NCBI GenBank assembly: GCA_963920665.1
Contig: OY987265.1
Location: 23,131,001-23,195,000 of the forward strand
DNA length: 64,000 nt
Direction of reading: 5' to 3'
From: Straminergon stramineum
Taxonomy: Eukaryota; Streptophyta; Bryopsida; Hypnales; Calliergonaceae
Below, in pieces: positions 24,631 through 37,320 of the stretch (positions are counted from its first letter, which is position 1; every line of letters begins with the position of its first letter). A program made the translations under genes and the position numbers. Below the pieces are notes generated by a model. It was not told the origin of the DNA. It made no database searches and was given only the letters and a program-made list of their open reading frames with translations.

Positions 24631-24716
24631 ATGCTAATTTCAATTAGCTATGCATAACTACCAAATATGGTACATGCTAATTTCAATTAGCTATGAACAA
24701 CTACCAAAAATGGTTA
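24631..24716. repeat. 43-bp tandem duplication in the 3' region of the proline-rich gene
   Basis: Two units, 24631-24673 and 24674-24716, both begin ATGCTAATTTCAATTAGCTA and differ at a few positions. Confidence 0.9.
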
Positions 24717-24818
24717 AAATATAAAAGTGTACCTCAAACCCTTTTGGCTTAATATTTTTTATTGATTTCTTCATTGTCTTGAAAATGTCTTCTATTCAAA
24801 TATGCTCCATTTTTTCAC

Positions 24819-24824
24819 AATAAA
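24819..24824 (+). terminator. Candidate polyadenylation signal of the proline-rich gene
   Basis: AATAAA lies 269 nt after the stop codon, preceded by a T-rich stretch. Confidence 0.45.
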
Positions 24825-24829
24825 ATTAC

Positions 24830-26064
24830 CATACTGTCAAGTCTCTACAAAATATACTACATTAATTGATATCATATATTCAATTTATATATGTTGTATG
24901 AAGACCATTTACAATTGATCAAAGCATTTGAAAACAATGTAAATGGCTATTGAATGACCTCAATTCTCCTAACCATACACTACTTCTACACACTTCGAAA
25001 CTCTATAGTAAGTAGAAACCAAACTCAATTGACTTGCACAGACTTTGTTTACAGTTCTATAGTCTCAAAATTACAACAATTGTCCAAGGCACCCATTATG
25101 AACTAGTGCAAGAAATGCTATAGGCTTTGCCACAACACTCAAAAGAACACAACCAATACATATCATTTCATCTTTTGATCATACTTGCTCATAGGTGGAA
25201 TATGTTATCACGAGGCATCTCATTCAAGAAAGGTTTTGTAAGTGATGAATCAAGAGTAATTCTCTAGGATGCAATGGTGTTATGTTATGGAAGTTATAAT
25301 TTATAGAATGAAGCAGAGAAGCCTAAATTCGCCTACCAAATGAGAGGCACCATTGGTGCCCCAAAAACATCCACTAAAACCTTTCGGGGTTCAAATGTAA
25401 GCTACATGGCTAAGAGAGAAATTTTTGGCTAACATTATTGAAAGAGTATTTGTAGGCAATTGGCGAAATTGATAGTATATTTATAGCATATTTCAAAAAG
25501 TTGGTCCAAAATGTATAAAATATAGCAATTTACAACAAATTAATAAAAAAAACTAAAGAGTTCTATTAAATTTGGCTTTGAAAAAAATTTGATTATGAAA
25601 AAATTAAAAACCACTGGTAAGAGTGTATAGTATTTTTCCTTCAAAAATATTTATTTGATTTATGTTTGGGTTGCCACCTTTGCATGCTAAAATTGGCATA
25701 TTCAAATTTTACATCTGTATTTGGAAAACCCTCCAAGGTTGGAAGCCTTCAAGGCCATTTAGTCATTTCTTGCACTTCATTGGAAAAAGTAATCTATTGT
25801 ATGTGTCAATCTTATTGACATTGCTATTTTTGGCATTTCCTAAGAGTTATATGTGATATTTTTATGTTTTTCCTTCATCTTCTAATTTTAATGAGCATAA
25901 TTTGAAGCATCAACTTTGCCATGCTAACATGCTTAAGGCTCACCCAAAAGCCAACTTGCTTGAAAAAATTGGTCTTAGATGACATGTTGTCAATTAGAGA
26001 GGGTTAGCTTTATAAAGATACCAACTTTCTAGGTAAAATTGGATATGGCCAAGGACATGATTGT
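24830..26064. other. AT-rich intergenic DNA, no gene recognised
   Basis: No domain, inverted-repeat element or tandem array was recognised. Confidence 0.45.
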
Positions 26065-26214
26065 ACTACTAGAAATTAAAATTTTTCTATTGTTTTGGTT
26101 GCGTTGTTTAAGTCACTATTATATTGATTTTGACAAAAATTTGTTGAAAATCAATAGAATAGTGATCGGAACAACGCAATGAAAACAACAAAAAAATTTA
26201 AATTTCTAGTACTA
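26065..26214. mobile_element. 150-bp MITE, long hairpin
   Basis: The left arm (ACTAGAAATTAAAATTTTT, then GGTTGCGTTGTT) is mirrored by the right arm (AACAACGCAATG, then AAATTTAAATTTCTAGT). The whole unit can fold into one long hairpin. Confidence 0.75.
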
Positions 26215-26229
26215 GTCATGAGAGAATTA

Positions 26230-26420
26230 CATAATCATATTTTTATGTACCATATACGTGCATATACTTCTTTATATAAAATATATACAAATTGACATGT
26301 ATCAATACTCATACAATATATATAAATCAAAATGTATTTACATTCATATAATATATAAGTCAAAATGTATATATATTTGTGTATACCATATGTAAGAGTT
26401 GTAAAAGTTTTATACAATAT
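26230..26420. repeat. TATA-rich low-complexity block
   Basis: Repeated ATATATA and TGTATATA words. The open frame on the minus strand is rich in I, Y and T because of base composition and is not a gene. Confidence 0.6.
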
Positions 26421-26606
26421 TGTATGATTGTATATTAACCATACAAATGAGTGTCACAACCACATCAAAACTTTAATCCACGTGTATAATCGCTTTTTGA
26501 AAAGCCAACACAATTATTTGTAATAATTCCAAATTCTAGAGCCAAAGATTTACAAATTCACTTTATGATTATTTGAAGGTTACCCGTGAGTTGCTATTAT
26601 GTAAGT

Positions 26607-26801
26607 ATACAAGTGTGAGCCCATGAGCCTATAATACTACACACCTATGTTATAGATGTACATACCATAGAAATCGTCTATGATTATAAGGTGTATATGT
26701 TACAAATATCCATATTATAGATGTTCATGATACATACACCTTCTATAGTATGTGGTATCTATATTATAGGTACCTATAATGTAGGCTCAATGCTCACAAG
26801 C
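26607..26801. mobile_element. MITE-like inverted repeat, about 195 bp
   Basis: GTGAGCCCATGAGCCTATAAT on the left pairs with ATAATGTAGGCTCAATGCTCAC on the right. The middle holds further mirrored GGTGTATATG/CATACACC words. Confidence 0.6.
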
Positions 26802-26829
26802 TTGCATTCTTGGGCTCACATACTAGCAC

Positions 26830-27270
26830 CATTGATTTAGAATTCGATAACTTTATAGAAAGTCAACATCTTAATGCATATCTACATCAAATCCCCAAAT
26901 TAAATACTTTATAATAAAAAATTTATGAGCAATCAAAATCTTCGTCCTTGAATTTGGCATCATCTAAATCTTTTTTACTCGTGTCACTATAACTTACAAA
27001 TACTTACTTTAACAAGTCATATTTTTTTTGAAATCACAATAAGTGAGAAACCACCTTCCTAGAATTTGATTATAATACCACTCTGCTTACACACTTACAC
27101 AACTTACTATGGCTCCTCAAACACTCAGCTCACCTACACACTACATGAAAAACAAAAGTATAAGACCTCTTTTTATCCTATCACTAATTGTGTCTCTAAG
27201 TTGTCACTCTGGGCTCAAAGTTTTCATTTTTTTTGCTTTCACTTTCACACTTCATTATTAGGTTTTATAG
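26830..27270. other. AT-rich intergenic DNA, no gene recognised
   Basis: A short open frame at 27066-27284 has no recognisable domain. Confidence 0.4.
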
Positions 27271-30200
27271 TCATCCCCCTGTGAGCACCAAATTACCCAC
27301 CTTTGGTAATTCGCGAATACAATGAGGTTCTGGATTTCGGCTAAGTGACTCCTATCTTTGGGTGTCTAAACGTGGTCCATTGTGCCTTCCAAGAAATGGA
27401 TCTTTTTACTAAATGCCGAAGTGACCCCAAATTTGCAAGATTTGCTTAATCTATCCCCAACGTTTGGGCCGACCGAAGGGATGGCCTGTTGTATGGTCTG
27501 GATGGAACCTATGCCAGGGCAGAACTAACCTAAGAAACCTCTGGTTCATCTTGTGCCATTTCTAAAAAAATAAAACTCGACCCTATCCGACCTTGCTAAC
27601 CAAAGTTATGGGTGGATGAAGTTTGACCGCTTCTCGGTTCCTCAAACTTCATCCATCGATTGCACCTAGCTCCCCAATTCAGAAAGATCCGAAATTTTCA
27701 GGGATGGGTAACAAGACTTTCTCCTACCTAGATCTGGAGTTGGGCCCTGATTGGGGACTCTTGCAAAGTTTTCATGCAAGCCTTATCTAAACTTCATCTG
27801 TTAATTTCTCCTAACCTATAATTTGGAATTAGTTTTTCTTTCTAACCCTGGATCCTAATTAGTAGCCTCCTCCTGAAATATTTAATTCTCTATCAAATTT
27901 GGAGTTTAGCTATTCTTCATCCAATTTGATCCTAACCTTCATCCGGTGCTAACTTTCTCAATTTGCACCCGATTTGGGCGTGCCTTACGGTTTTGGAAAG
28001 CCATGGCCTCCTTCTTCAAGCTTATGTCCTTGGAATTGACCTGACCTAAAGTCCTAAGGGTCTGACCTAGGGGTAGGCCTTGGCCCGAGCTACCAGCTTC
28101 TAATTAGAGACTTAGGGAAAGGTTGGAAAGGGTTAACTAATACCTCAAAACTTGAGTCGTTGATCACGCCTGCTAGAAGCTCTTCTTCCTCCGCCATGAA
28201 CTCCCATGCCGTGAGACAATGAACCACCGTTCTAATCATAAACTTTTTGGGTACAAGAGAGTAGTGGTCGATTTTATTCTATTTCTTTCTTCCTTTTTTT
28301 TCCTTCTACACTTCAAGGTGGACCAACTACCCCTCGCTCCTACCTTCTAAGCTGATCTCAAGGACGTGTCATACCATCCTCCTAAGTTGAGCTACTTCTT
28401 ATGTCCTACATCTTACGTCCTACACTTACGTATCATACTTAATCTTGGGGTGATAACCTAATTCTAATTTAAGGGCTTAAGTAAGCCTCGAGGATTTCCC
28501 TCCTATCTTATCTACCTCCACTCCTAACCTTCAAATTGTCCTCCCTCTAGTCACCATCTCATTCTTTTGTCCATTTGCTTGGTATCTTAGTGATGGTTTC
28601 CAGGAGACAAGGAGTTGGATTCCCTCCCTCGATGGCTTGCGTAGTGTAGTGGAATGTGTTGTGTCAGCCCCTTCTTCTCCTTCCACCTTAATTGCCGAAC
28701 CACCCTTCTCCTTTTCAGCCTGGACAACTTTCTTTCTTTATAGCCTTAGACAACCCAAATACCCCAGCTCGTGACCCCCAGATACCCGAGAACCCCAGCC
28801 CGTAACCCTAGAGCCCGAAACCTCAACCTGTAGCTTTGATACATGAGAACCCCAGAGCTCGAAACCCTAGCCGATAGCTTTGATACCCGAGAACCCCAAC
28901 CCATGACTTAAATACCCGTTGTCCAAGTATCGGAACCCCAACCCATAATCCTAGCCCGTAACTCTTTGTTGGCAGCTCTTCCCCACTACCGATACTTGGC
29001 CTTGGCCCGCGCGATGCCCAGCCTTGGTCCCTCCGGGTATTGGAGTTTTGGTGGGCTTGGGGGGTTGGGTGCTGACTGAGCTATACTAATTTAGTTGGTT
29101 GCTGGACTGGCCTTTGGTGTTGCTAATTTTCTTGGGAATTCTAAGGGGGTTTGGGGCATGCCATATTTATGGTTTATGGGTGTAAGCTAGGTTTGTGGGT
29201 TGGCGACCTCACTTGATTTTTCTCTAATTACTCTTCACTCTCGACTTTGACCTCTACTCCTACTTTTTTGGGGCCAAAAATTTGGTTTGTTGTCAATGCG
29301 TTTTGGGAACTAAACCTTGTGGAGAGAGGGGCCATGTGGTCTCATGGTTCTCCCGTGAGGTGGTTTTAACGCACTACTAATACTTTTCACCCCAAGGGGT
29401 TCAAAGCTTCGTCATCGTCTCCCTTTTTAACACACTGCTAAGACTTTTCATCCCAAGGGGGTTCAAAGCTTCGTTGTCCTTCCCCTTTTTAACACAGTGC
29501 TAAGACTTTTCAATCCTTTGGAGTTTAAAGTTTTGCCGTATGGATAGGATCCACTACCCTTACACCCTCGTGTCTCTCATCAAAGAATAACACGTCATTG
29601 TTAGGGACAAGGACCAAAGACAAAGAAAGGGCCTTGGACACTCAAGGCTAGCGACATGGGTTAGTAACTTCAATGACTTGAACTAAAGGCCCTCTAAAGT
29701 AGCATCACCAATCATATGGGGGTCACTCTAGGGTTAGTACACGACAAAATGAAGAGAGTGACCACAAAGGGTCTTTCAAAGGTAAACACCCATAACCTCT
29801 AGCAACGTAGTAAATTAGCAAAAACTTCCAAGCTTAAGCTTAGAAGAGTTAGTATCACGCTCAATCAAAAGAAAAGGCAAGGGACCCACAAACGACCTTA
29901 TAAGTTCCAAAAACAACAACAATGGCCAAAAGTCCCCAAAAAGCACCGTTGCAAGGCTTGTAGCTAAAATGCCACAATTTCCAACACAAATTAGATCCAA
30001 CAGACCCAATTACACAAAAAAGGGGTGGTGAGAGAGGAGAAGGGATGCCCTTTTATACTCTTTCCCAAGCACCCACCTCTCCTTGTTCATCTAAGTTAAC
30101 TTTATCTTCTTGAATTTTCATCCAAAACTCAAGACTTTCATTCTATATTGGCCTACTAAGCTAACTTTTAGAGATTAACTCCGAATCTCAAATAGATTGC

Positions 30201-31300
30201 ATTATTGGCTTCACAAGGCCAATTTTAGTCAATTAAAACCCCTCCCCTTTTTCTATCTTCAAAATCGCGACGAAACCTAGCGCCAATTTAACGCCAAAAA
30301 TCAAGGAAAATCCCAACTTTTGGGGGGGTGACTTTTCTAGCAAAAGTAAATAGCCTAGGCTCCTAAATAGGTACGAGGGAGTGAGGAAAGTCATATCTTG
30401 GGCCCCATTCTGCCTTCATATGCTCCAACTCCGCCTGTCAAATCTACCGTGGACTTTAATTTCCGTTAATTGTCGACGAATGTTGCAGGTTTGGGTACTT
30501 CTGATTATCAAAATGTCGTGAAACTTGTTGGGGCAGCTTATTAACATAAATGAAGATGTACTAAATTTTAGTGGGAATCTACTGCCATCTGGGGAATTTC
30601 CAAGAATTTCCCATTGCAAGTTTGAGTAGTTGACCGTTTGAAAAGACATCTTCTAACTACCAGAAAATTTTGAAACTTTTCGTGGAACCTCCCATGGGAT
30701 CCCAAAACACATTTGTAGGCTCATACTTTTACTCTACACATTGGCCTAAGGGGGACAAAATCCCCTCCCCCCGTTTAATTATTGGTGGCCGAGGAATCTT
30801 CCACACCGGGAGGAATCTTGGCGAACCAACTTCGCCATTGGTTCCCAAGCATGGATTTTACCCAAAACCACCCTCTTTGAACCTTAGATTCCTCCACAAT
30901 TCCGCCTTGGTATTTTTGACATCTGCAAGCCAACAATTTGGGGTTCTGCTATTTCGTTGGTGGAGTGGGGAAACTAGAACCTATCTTTAGGAATTGATTC
31001 ATATGCCTCACCAAGGTTCCCTCAACCAATTCTAGCCTAGAAATGTCCTTTTCATGTGGGGTTTTGAACTTGGTACGCCCATCACTCATAATTGACCCAT
31101 TTGCTACGATTAGTGGGGTTCTAACTTATTTACAACTCGTGGTTGGACCAATTCAACTATAATATTCTAAAAATAGACCAAATACTATGTTGAAATGTGA
31201 CACTCTTATTTTGGTTCTATACTCTTTTGGGGGCTTTTTGTATATAAAAGTGCATTTAAAATGACAAAACACGAAAAAAAAAAAAAAAAAAAAAGAGTGA
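27271..31300. other. GC-richer block, probably old retroelement or LTR-type DNA, no gene recognised
   Basis: Base composition is clearly richer in GC than the flanks. Bases 28735-28960 hold a degenerate array of ATACCCGAGAACCCCAGCCC-type units. No reverse transcriptase, integrase or gag was recognised. Bases 31274-31294 are a run of 21 A, which may mark the tail of a retroposed sequence. Confidence 0.4.
29365..29535. repeat. Three tandem units of about 66 bp
   Basis: Each unit contains TTTTAACACACTGCTAAGACTTTTCA, or a close variant, followed by CCCCAAGGGGTTCAAAGCTTCG or a variant. The CCCCAAGGGG core is itself palindromic. Confidence 0.85.
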
Positions 31301-32917
31301 GCCCCTAGTGACAAATTAGGGGCTTATGCTTCCCCTAAATAGACTATTAGATGGCAATTGGCAAAGTCCTTACCAAGCCATATTCATTAAATTGAGACAA
31401 AATGTAGATTTTGAGACTTTGTAAGCTCCATAGTTTGTACTTGGGCCCGAGGATTTTTTTGCTTTTGCTTTTGCTCATTTTTTATTCCAATTTATAGTTG
31501 AAAATCCCCCCAAAAGATTGTTTACAAAGTGTTTGATAGAAGTCCCTACAAATGTGGTGTGTTAGTATCGAAAGTTTTGAAAGTGACTTGAACACTTTCC
31601 TTTCCCATTTTCGATGTTCAATTAGGTGTTTCAGTTAGCAAGTAGGGATTTGGAATAATTTAGGTCCTATAGGCAAAGATAGATAAAAACACCTAATTTG
31701 GGTTGTAGTGGACTAAACCTTTAGGTGATGGTGATAGAGATTTAGACTATAAGAGTTAGAGGATCAAGGTGGGAATTGGTTCCCTAAGTCTTAGAAACAC
31801 AATTGGATGACCCACATAAAGGCCACCATCTGATTTGCAAAGAATTGAAAAAAATCACTTTTCACTCTTTGCAAGTAAAATCCAAAAATTTGAAGATTAA
31901 GAGATCAAAGGATAAGGATAGGTGTTTTTAGCTTAAAAACAAGCCAAGAGAGCAACAGTGAAGTCCACCCGTGAATATTCTCTAGTAGGGGAATGATTCC
32001 TCTCCAGAGAAATAAAATTGATAGGTGTTAATTTAACACTTTTAGCAAAAAAGTTCAAGATAGACATAGAAATTTTTAGTTATCATTTGGGTGCTTTCTA
32101 GAAGCTACTTTAAAAATTTCATAAATTTTTGGATTGCAGAAGATGACTCCTTGGAAAGTCAACCACGATTATCAACATTGAAAAATTCATAGAAATTACC
32201 AAGATAGCAGTAAAATCTCACTAAAAATTAGGATAGTATGTTGTACTATAAATAAGAAACCCAAAAAATTTCAAGACATTCCAATATGGACAAGTACTAG
32301 AATCAGAAGCAACAACGACTTTTAACAAATTCTAAAATCTTTGATGAGTTGACCATCAATTTGTCATACCAAGAGCATATAGTGTCTGAATGAAGTCAAC
32401 GTGGACTCTTTTCTTGCTTTCTTGAACCTCCTAAACATCCCCATCTAGTCAAAAATTTGAAAAAAGTCAAACTCCAAATTTTGAATTTTTGACTTCTTCA
32501 TTGGATTTCAAATCACTAGCTTTTGCTTGCAAAATGGTTTGGAAGTAGGGGTCGTGGGTCTAGCAATAGTTTAATTTGGGTCTTTTGAAGACAATAGTGC
32601 AATCTGTTTGGCACTTGGAACATTTCTCCAAAAGTTAGAGCAGTCACAACAATAGGGTAGAAGTTTAAAAATTAATTTTTAGTTTTTTCCTAGGAGTAGT
32701 TGTAAGGTAATTTGAAAGGGGAGGAGGCTTTGAAAATGTATAAAAGACTTCCCCTCCTCTCACTTTGCACCCCTTTTTCTTCATTTTGAAGAGCCCTGTT
32801 TGTTTGTTTGTTTGTTTTGGTTGCTCTAGGCCTTCCTTCATATATTGGCCAAAAATACGGCTATGTTGTTTGAATTTTGGCTATTTTGCCAAAAACTTGT
32901 TTGAGTTGCATTCGAGC
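31301..32917. other. Intergenic DNA left of the CACTA element, with a promoter-like TATAAAAG
   Basis: TATAAAAG at 32739-32746 sits inside an imperfect hairpin, GGGGAGGAGG with CCCCTCCTC. An LTR-like promoter is possible but no LTR ends could be paired. No gene was recognised. Confidence 0.35.
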
Positions 32918-32929
32918 CACTACAAGAAA

Positions 32930-33370
32930 ACAGGTGTTTTATGACTATAAAAATATGATTGAGGATGACTAGCAGCTATTCACAAGCATATTTGGGGAGG
33001 CCAACTCTTTGAAAAAAAATATGACTACTAGTCATGTTTTAGTCTTGTACATTGCAGGCATATACTATACGTTCATTGGGAATGCCAAAATACTTCATAG
33101 AATGTCATAGGGAACATGTTTGTAGAACACATAATCATATTTATTAGTCATATTTTTGACTCAATCATATTTTGTAGTCATATTTTTTATGATAGTCACA
33201 TTTTTTTCTTTGGGGCGATTTGAAGAAAATTTGGGCGGGAAATATATTTTGAGAGTGCTAAATCATATTTACTAGTTATAATTTTACTTTAGTCATATTT
33301 TGCATTCATATTTTTGAGTTAGTCATATTTTGTAGACACATTTCTTTGGTAGTTATTTTTTTTTCTTTAG
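32930..33370. repeat. Left subterminal motif array of the CACTA element
   Basis: Many copies of AGTCATATTT and ATATGACT in both orientations, with one GGGCGATTTGAAG spacer. It corresponds to the larger right array. Confidence 0.75.
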
Positions 33371-33399
33371 TAGGATCCTAAAGAAAAGTTAGACATCTA

Positions 33400-36280
33400 A
33401 GATGGGTCTTTTATATTTTGCCCCTAGAGGCCATTCCTTGGGATAAGGGCATGACTTTGTTTAATACCTATTAAAATAAATTCTTTTCTTTTGTATGATG
33501 TGTCTATTATAGAATTCATGTCCAAATAATTTGGGATAGCACATGTTTATATTTCAATTAATATATTTAAAATTTTCATAGGAATTAGAAAAGGAGTGGA
33601 GAAGAATAAAGCAATTAAGAATAGGAGATAGTCAATTTTATTTGAGTATTTAAGAAAAAATTAGAGAGTAATAAAAGCCTATAGACAAACCAAAGCACCA
33701 AGGCGGGACTAAGCTTGAGAATCCAAGATAGAAACTGGGTCTGCCTTGACTCACTACTGGAACTTGCTGTAGAATTGGCTAATTATGTTAATTGATTGTA
33801 ATGCCTTATGCAAAGCAAAATCTAATGCATTTAAACTAGTGATGTAGAGTGAAGGCTATAGAATTTAGAAAAATTATTTGAAGATTGGAAAAAATCTAAT
33901 CCAAAGAGAAGAAAGAAAAGCATGAGAAAAATTCAGGCCCGAGTGGCCATGGAGCAAGAGTAAGTGAGAAGTGCGATTTGTGTTGAGAGTCTCTAAGTGT
34001 TTGAAGAAGAGGCGTACGTTCCAAGTTGCTATTCCAGGCTTTGGACATGGTTAGGAGACTAATTTGACTCCTTACAAGGATTTGACTATGTATTAAACAA
34101 AGATTGTTGATTATAATACACATAGTTGATGAAATGAAGTTTTGAAGTCTTAAGTAGATATTTAGTTAGCACTTACAAGGTTGATGTCATTACAATTGTT
34201 TGATTCCTAGAGTAATTAGAAATTAATTAGTAGTAGTAGTAGAAGTCCAAGATTGCAATTCTAAACTATTTCAAAAAATGAAGGAAAAAAACAAAAAATG
34301 TTGAAAATAATTTGGAGAAAGTCAAAAGGGGGAAGTAGAAAGAAATAGGTTGAAAGAAAAGAAGGAGATCAAATATCTAATATATACCCCTTGTTGTAAA
34401 AGTTGTTATTTAAGTTGTATCCAAAAACACCAAAAATGCAACAAAAATGAATTAAAGCAAACTTCATGATACAATTACAATATACATGTTGGAAAATGGG
34501 GATGTTGTGGAAACAGATTCTAAGGCATGTCCTTAAATTTAGCACTTAGTTTATTCTCTTCTTGTATAAACTATAGTTGCGTTACAAATTAGAGGTTCAA
34601 ATCAAACCTCTAAGAATTTATTAAATCCAATTTTGAATTCAAGATCACTAAGTTAATTTGTAGAGGAATCCAATAGCACATGACACTTTAAAAAATAGAG
34701 AAAAATTATGGAAGATAGAGTACGATGAAATTGGATAATCTATGGCATTAGTTTTAGATAAAAAAATACCAAAGTTCATCCAATTCAAGTAAAAAAGTAA
34801 ACTTGAAATTTAGTGACATTTCGAATCCAATTTTGAAAGTATGAATGAATTTAGAATTATAGACTAAGAGAAAATGTTGGATGAAATCTTGAAGGAGAAA
34901 TTAGAAACAAATCTTCATCCATCTATATTTTTTTGCTAAAAACATTTCATTATAAATATCTTTACGATTTTAGAATAGGCCTACAACATTCTACAATTTA
35001 AGGTAACAAATTTTTAAATTTCTCCACTAAGATTTGGAAGTCTAGAATTTTGACCTACATTGGCCAAAACCATCTAAAACCTTTAACTTTTATAGTTTGA
35101 GTGTGTTTTAGTTTAGATATGAATCACTTACAATTTATCATTAAAAAAAATTGTTCATTGCTTAGAATGCCCATTGAACAATATTTAAATATCTAACTTA
35201 GGAGTTGAAGCCTAACAAAAAAAAATATGTAGTTGTGTTTGTTTTATCTCAAAGATATAGATAAAACACTCACATATATCATGTATTGAAGTTTGTCTCT
35301 TTTTTGGAAAAGTTCTCTGCAATTTCATATAAGCTGTATTTATTAAGGGTCTCTATAGGGTTGTATAGAAGTCACAGAATTATTCATATGAAGATTGAGG
35401 CTCTTTGTGATATACATGGTTGAATTGCAATTAAAAGATGGTTATTTAAATGTTCTTACAAGGATATATAGACTATAAAAACATAATCCCTTTTTCAAAT
35501 TCAAAGATGTTTTTCAATAGTGCTTTTATCAAATATTTTTGCTCTTATATACTTAGTGCATGGACTTAGATACTTTGATAGATGCATGACATTGGTTTTG
35601 GTTGTCTTTTTTTTTTGCCATAACTATAGGTGCTTAAAGCCTTGTAATTTTTCTGTAGACATTTTGTAGGGTTGTATTGCAACATACATCCACTCTATAG
35701 CAAATTTTGTTGTTAAAATAGCTTAGTTGCTTAGTATAATCATGTTTATTGACTCACATCACTATTTTAATTCGCATGATAAGAGTAAGTCATGTGCATG
35801 ACTAGGGTTTTAAAACCCTAGCCACCACTTCTATGTAGCCACCACCGATTTAGGTTTTAAAACCCTAGCCGTCATTTCTTCTTCTTCTTCTTTGGCAATT
35901 ATACAAGTATATAATTTTCAAATTTAGGATTCTACCCCATGTGTAGAATACAATATATTGTCATATGAAGCAATCCTAAGACCTTCCAATTTATTTTAAT
36001 GGTATTCTGATACCATTTTAATGTTTATGATTAAATGTACAATTTTTTATAAAGATGAATATTCCATCATAATTATCCCATTAGTTTTGCATTACAATAA
36101 ATTATTTTCTATAAAAATATTTTGATAGAAAAGTGCTTTCCTACATACTAATGTATGAATCTCTTAGATTTGTATTTTTTCTATGATGTACATCCTCTCC
36201 AATCTTAATAGGATTCATATAACTCTCCAATTTTAATTAATTGGTAGATATGTCATGGAAAATTTCAAATTGATTTGAAT
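33400..36280. other. CACTA interior, AT-rich, no gene recognised
   Basis: No transposase domain was found on either strand. A duplicated GTTTTAAAACCCTAGCC word occurs at about 35807 and 35852. Confidence 0.45.
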
Positions 36281-36289
36281 ATGGTGGGA

Positions 36290-37065
36290 GTGGTACTAGG
36301 GACCACCCACCCACCTACTATGGGTGGTGCCTTATGTTATTTATTTCTAGTCATGAGGTGGGTAATTATTTCCCACATACCTCATTATTTAGTGACTAAT
36401 TAGGCTTCTTTCCCTCCCACAGTTTGAACCTATATTGGTCTTCCAATTCCTAAGTTACACCTCTTTTGCTGTGGCTGTGGTGGTTCACTGTGTTTGGAGT
36501 TTTGAGGACATTTTGTATGCAAATTTTGGGCTTCGAACGTGAAGTGGGAATGGCAAAGGTCAATGGCTTTATAGATTGTGTGGGATTTTGTTATACTTTG
36601 CTTACTTTCCTTGCCTTGTGACTTGTTCTGTGTGTTCATTTTTTTGATTTGTTGGATTTGTGACATAGATAGCAATTGGCTTATAGCTAAAGACACCTTG
36701 TGCATCCTCACTGACATGACATTGGTTTGTTGTGTGTTTTGGGATGGGCACAGGTGAGTTTGAGCCTTCAAATCCAGAATTTCCAATTTTTTGGCTATCT
36801 TGGAACAAGTTTATTTCCGCCATCAAACATAGCTTTATATTATGATGCAAGACATATGGACTATTGTATTTCTTATAAATCACTTCTTATAGTTGATTTA
36901 CTCTTTTACTCTATGTAGCCTTGTGTTATAAATTACTTTAGTAAAATCTTGACTACTGGTGATATGAGATTTGATGGTTTATAAAAATATCAAGTTCTTG
37001 CTGTATGTTAAGTTATGATGAGATGAAGCCCTGTTTAGGGATGTTTCACTCTTAGTTCCTTCTTC
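36290..37065 (+). repeat. Dispersed repeat R, copy 1
   Basis: It shares TGTGACATAGATAGCAATTGG, CTAAAGACACCT, GGCACAGGTGAG-type and GTTTAGGGATGTT blocks, in the same order and spacing, with 42115-42930, and a subset of these with 55840-56360. An upstream CCCACCCACCTACTATGGGTGG hairpin is shared in weaker form with copy 2. Its nature is unknown; an LTR or LINE fragment is possible. Confidence 0.6.
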
Positions 37066-37118
37066 TTTAATTATTGAACTATTCATTTATGTTCATTCAA
37101 AAAAATGTTATTTTTATG

Positions 37119-37155
37119 GGCCCCGTTAGGAGACACTTACGCTCCCCTAACGGGG
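37119..37155. other. Hairpin CCCCGTTAGGAG / CTCCCCTAACGGGG
   Basis: A strong, GC-rich stem of about 12 bp lies just upstream of the captured gene fragment. It may mark a capture junction. Confidence 0.6.
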
Positions 37156-37320
37156 AACTTCGGAGCCGGGCGGGGAACATTGAGATCAGGGAACAAGGAA
37201 GTGGTAGTCACCATTGCCATCGCTTGCACAAGCGCATTGTTTGGAGCTTCGTCGCTAGAGCTCGATCGTTTGCGAAATTGCATCAGTGAAATGATTTCAT
37301 CGAAGTTAACTCTTTCCTCT

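Noticed and set aside
32739..32746. TATAAAAG as a host gene promoter
   Set aside because: No gene lies downstream; the CACTA element starts 170 bp later. An LTR promoter remnant is possible but unproven.
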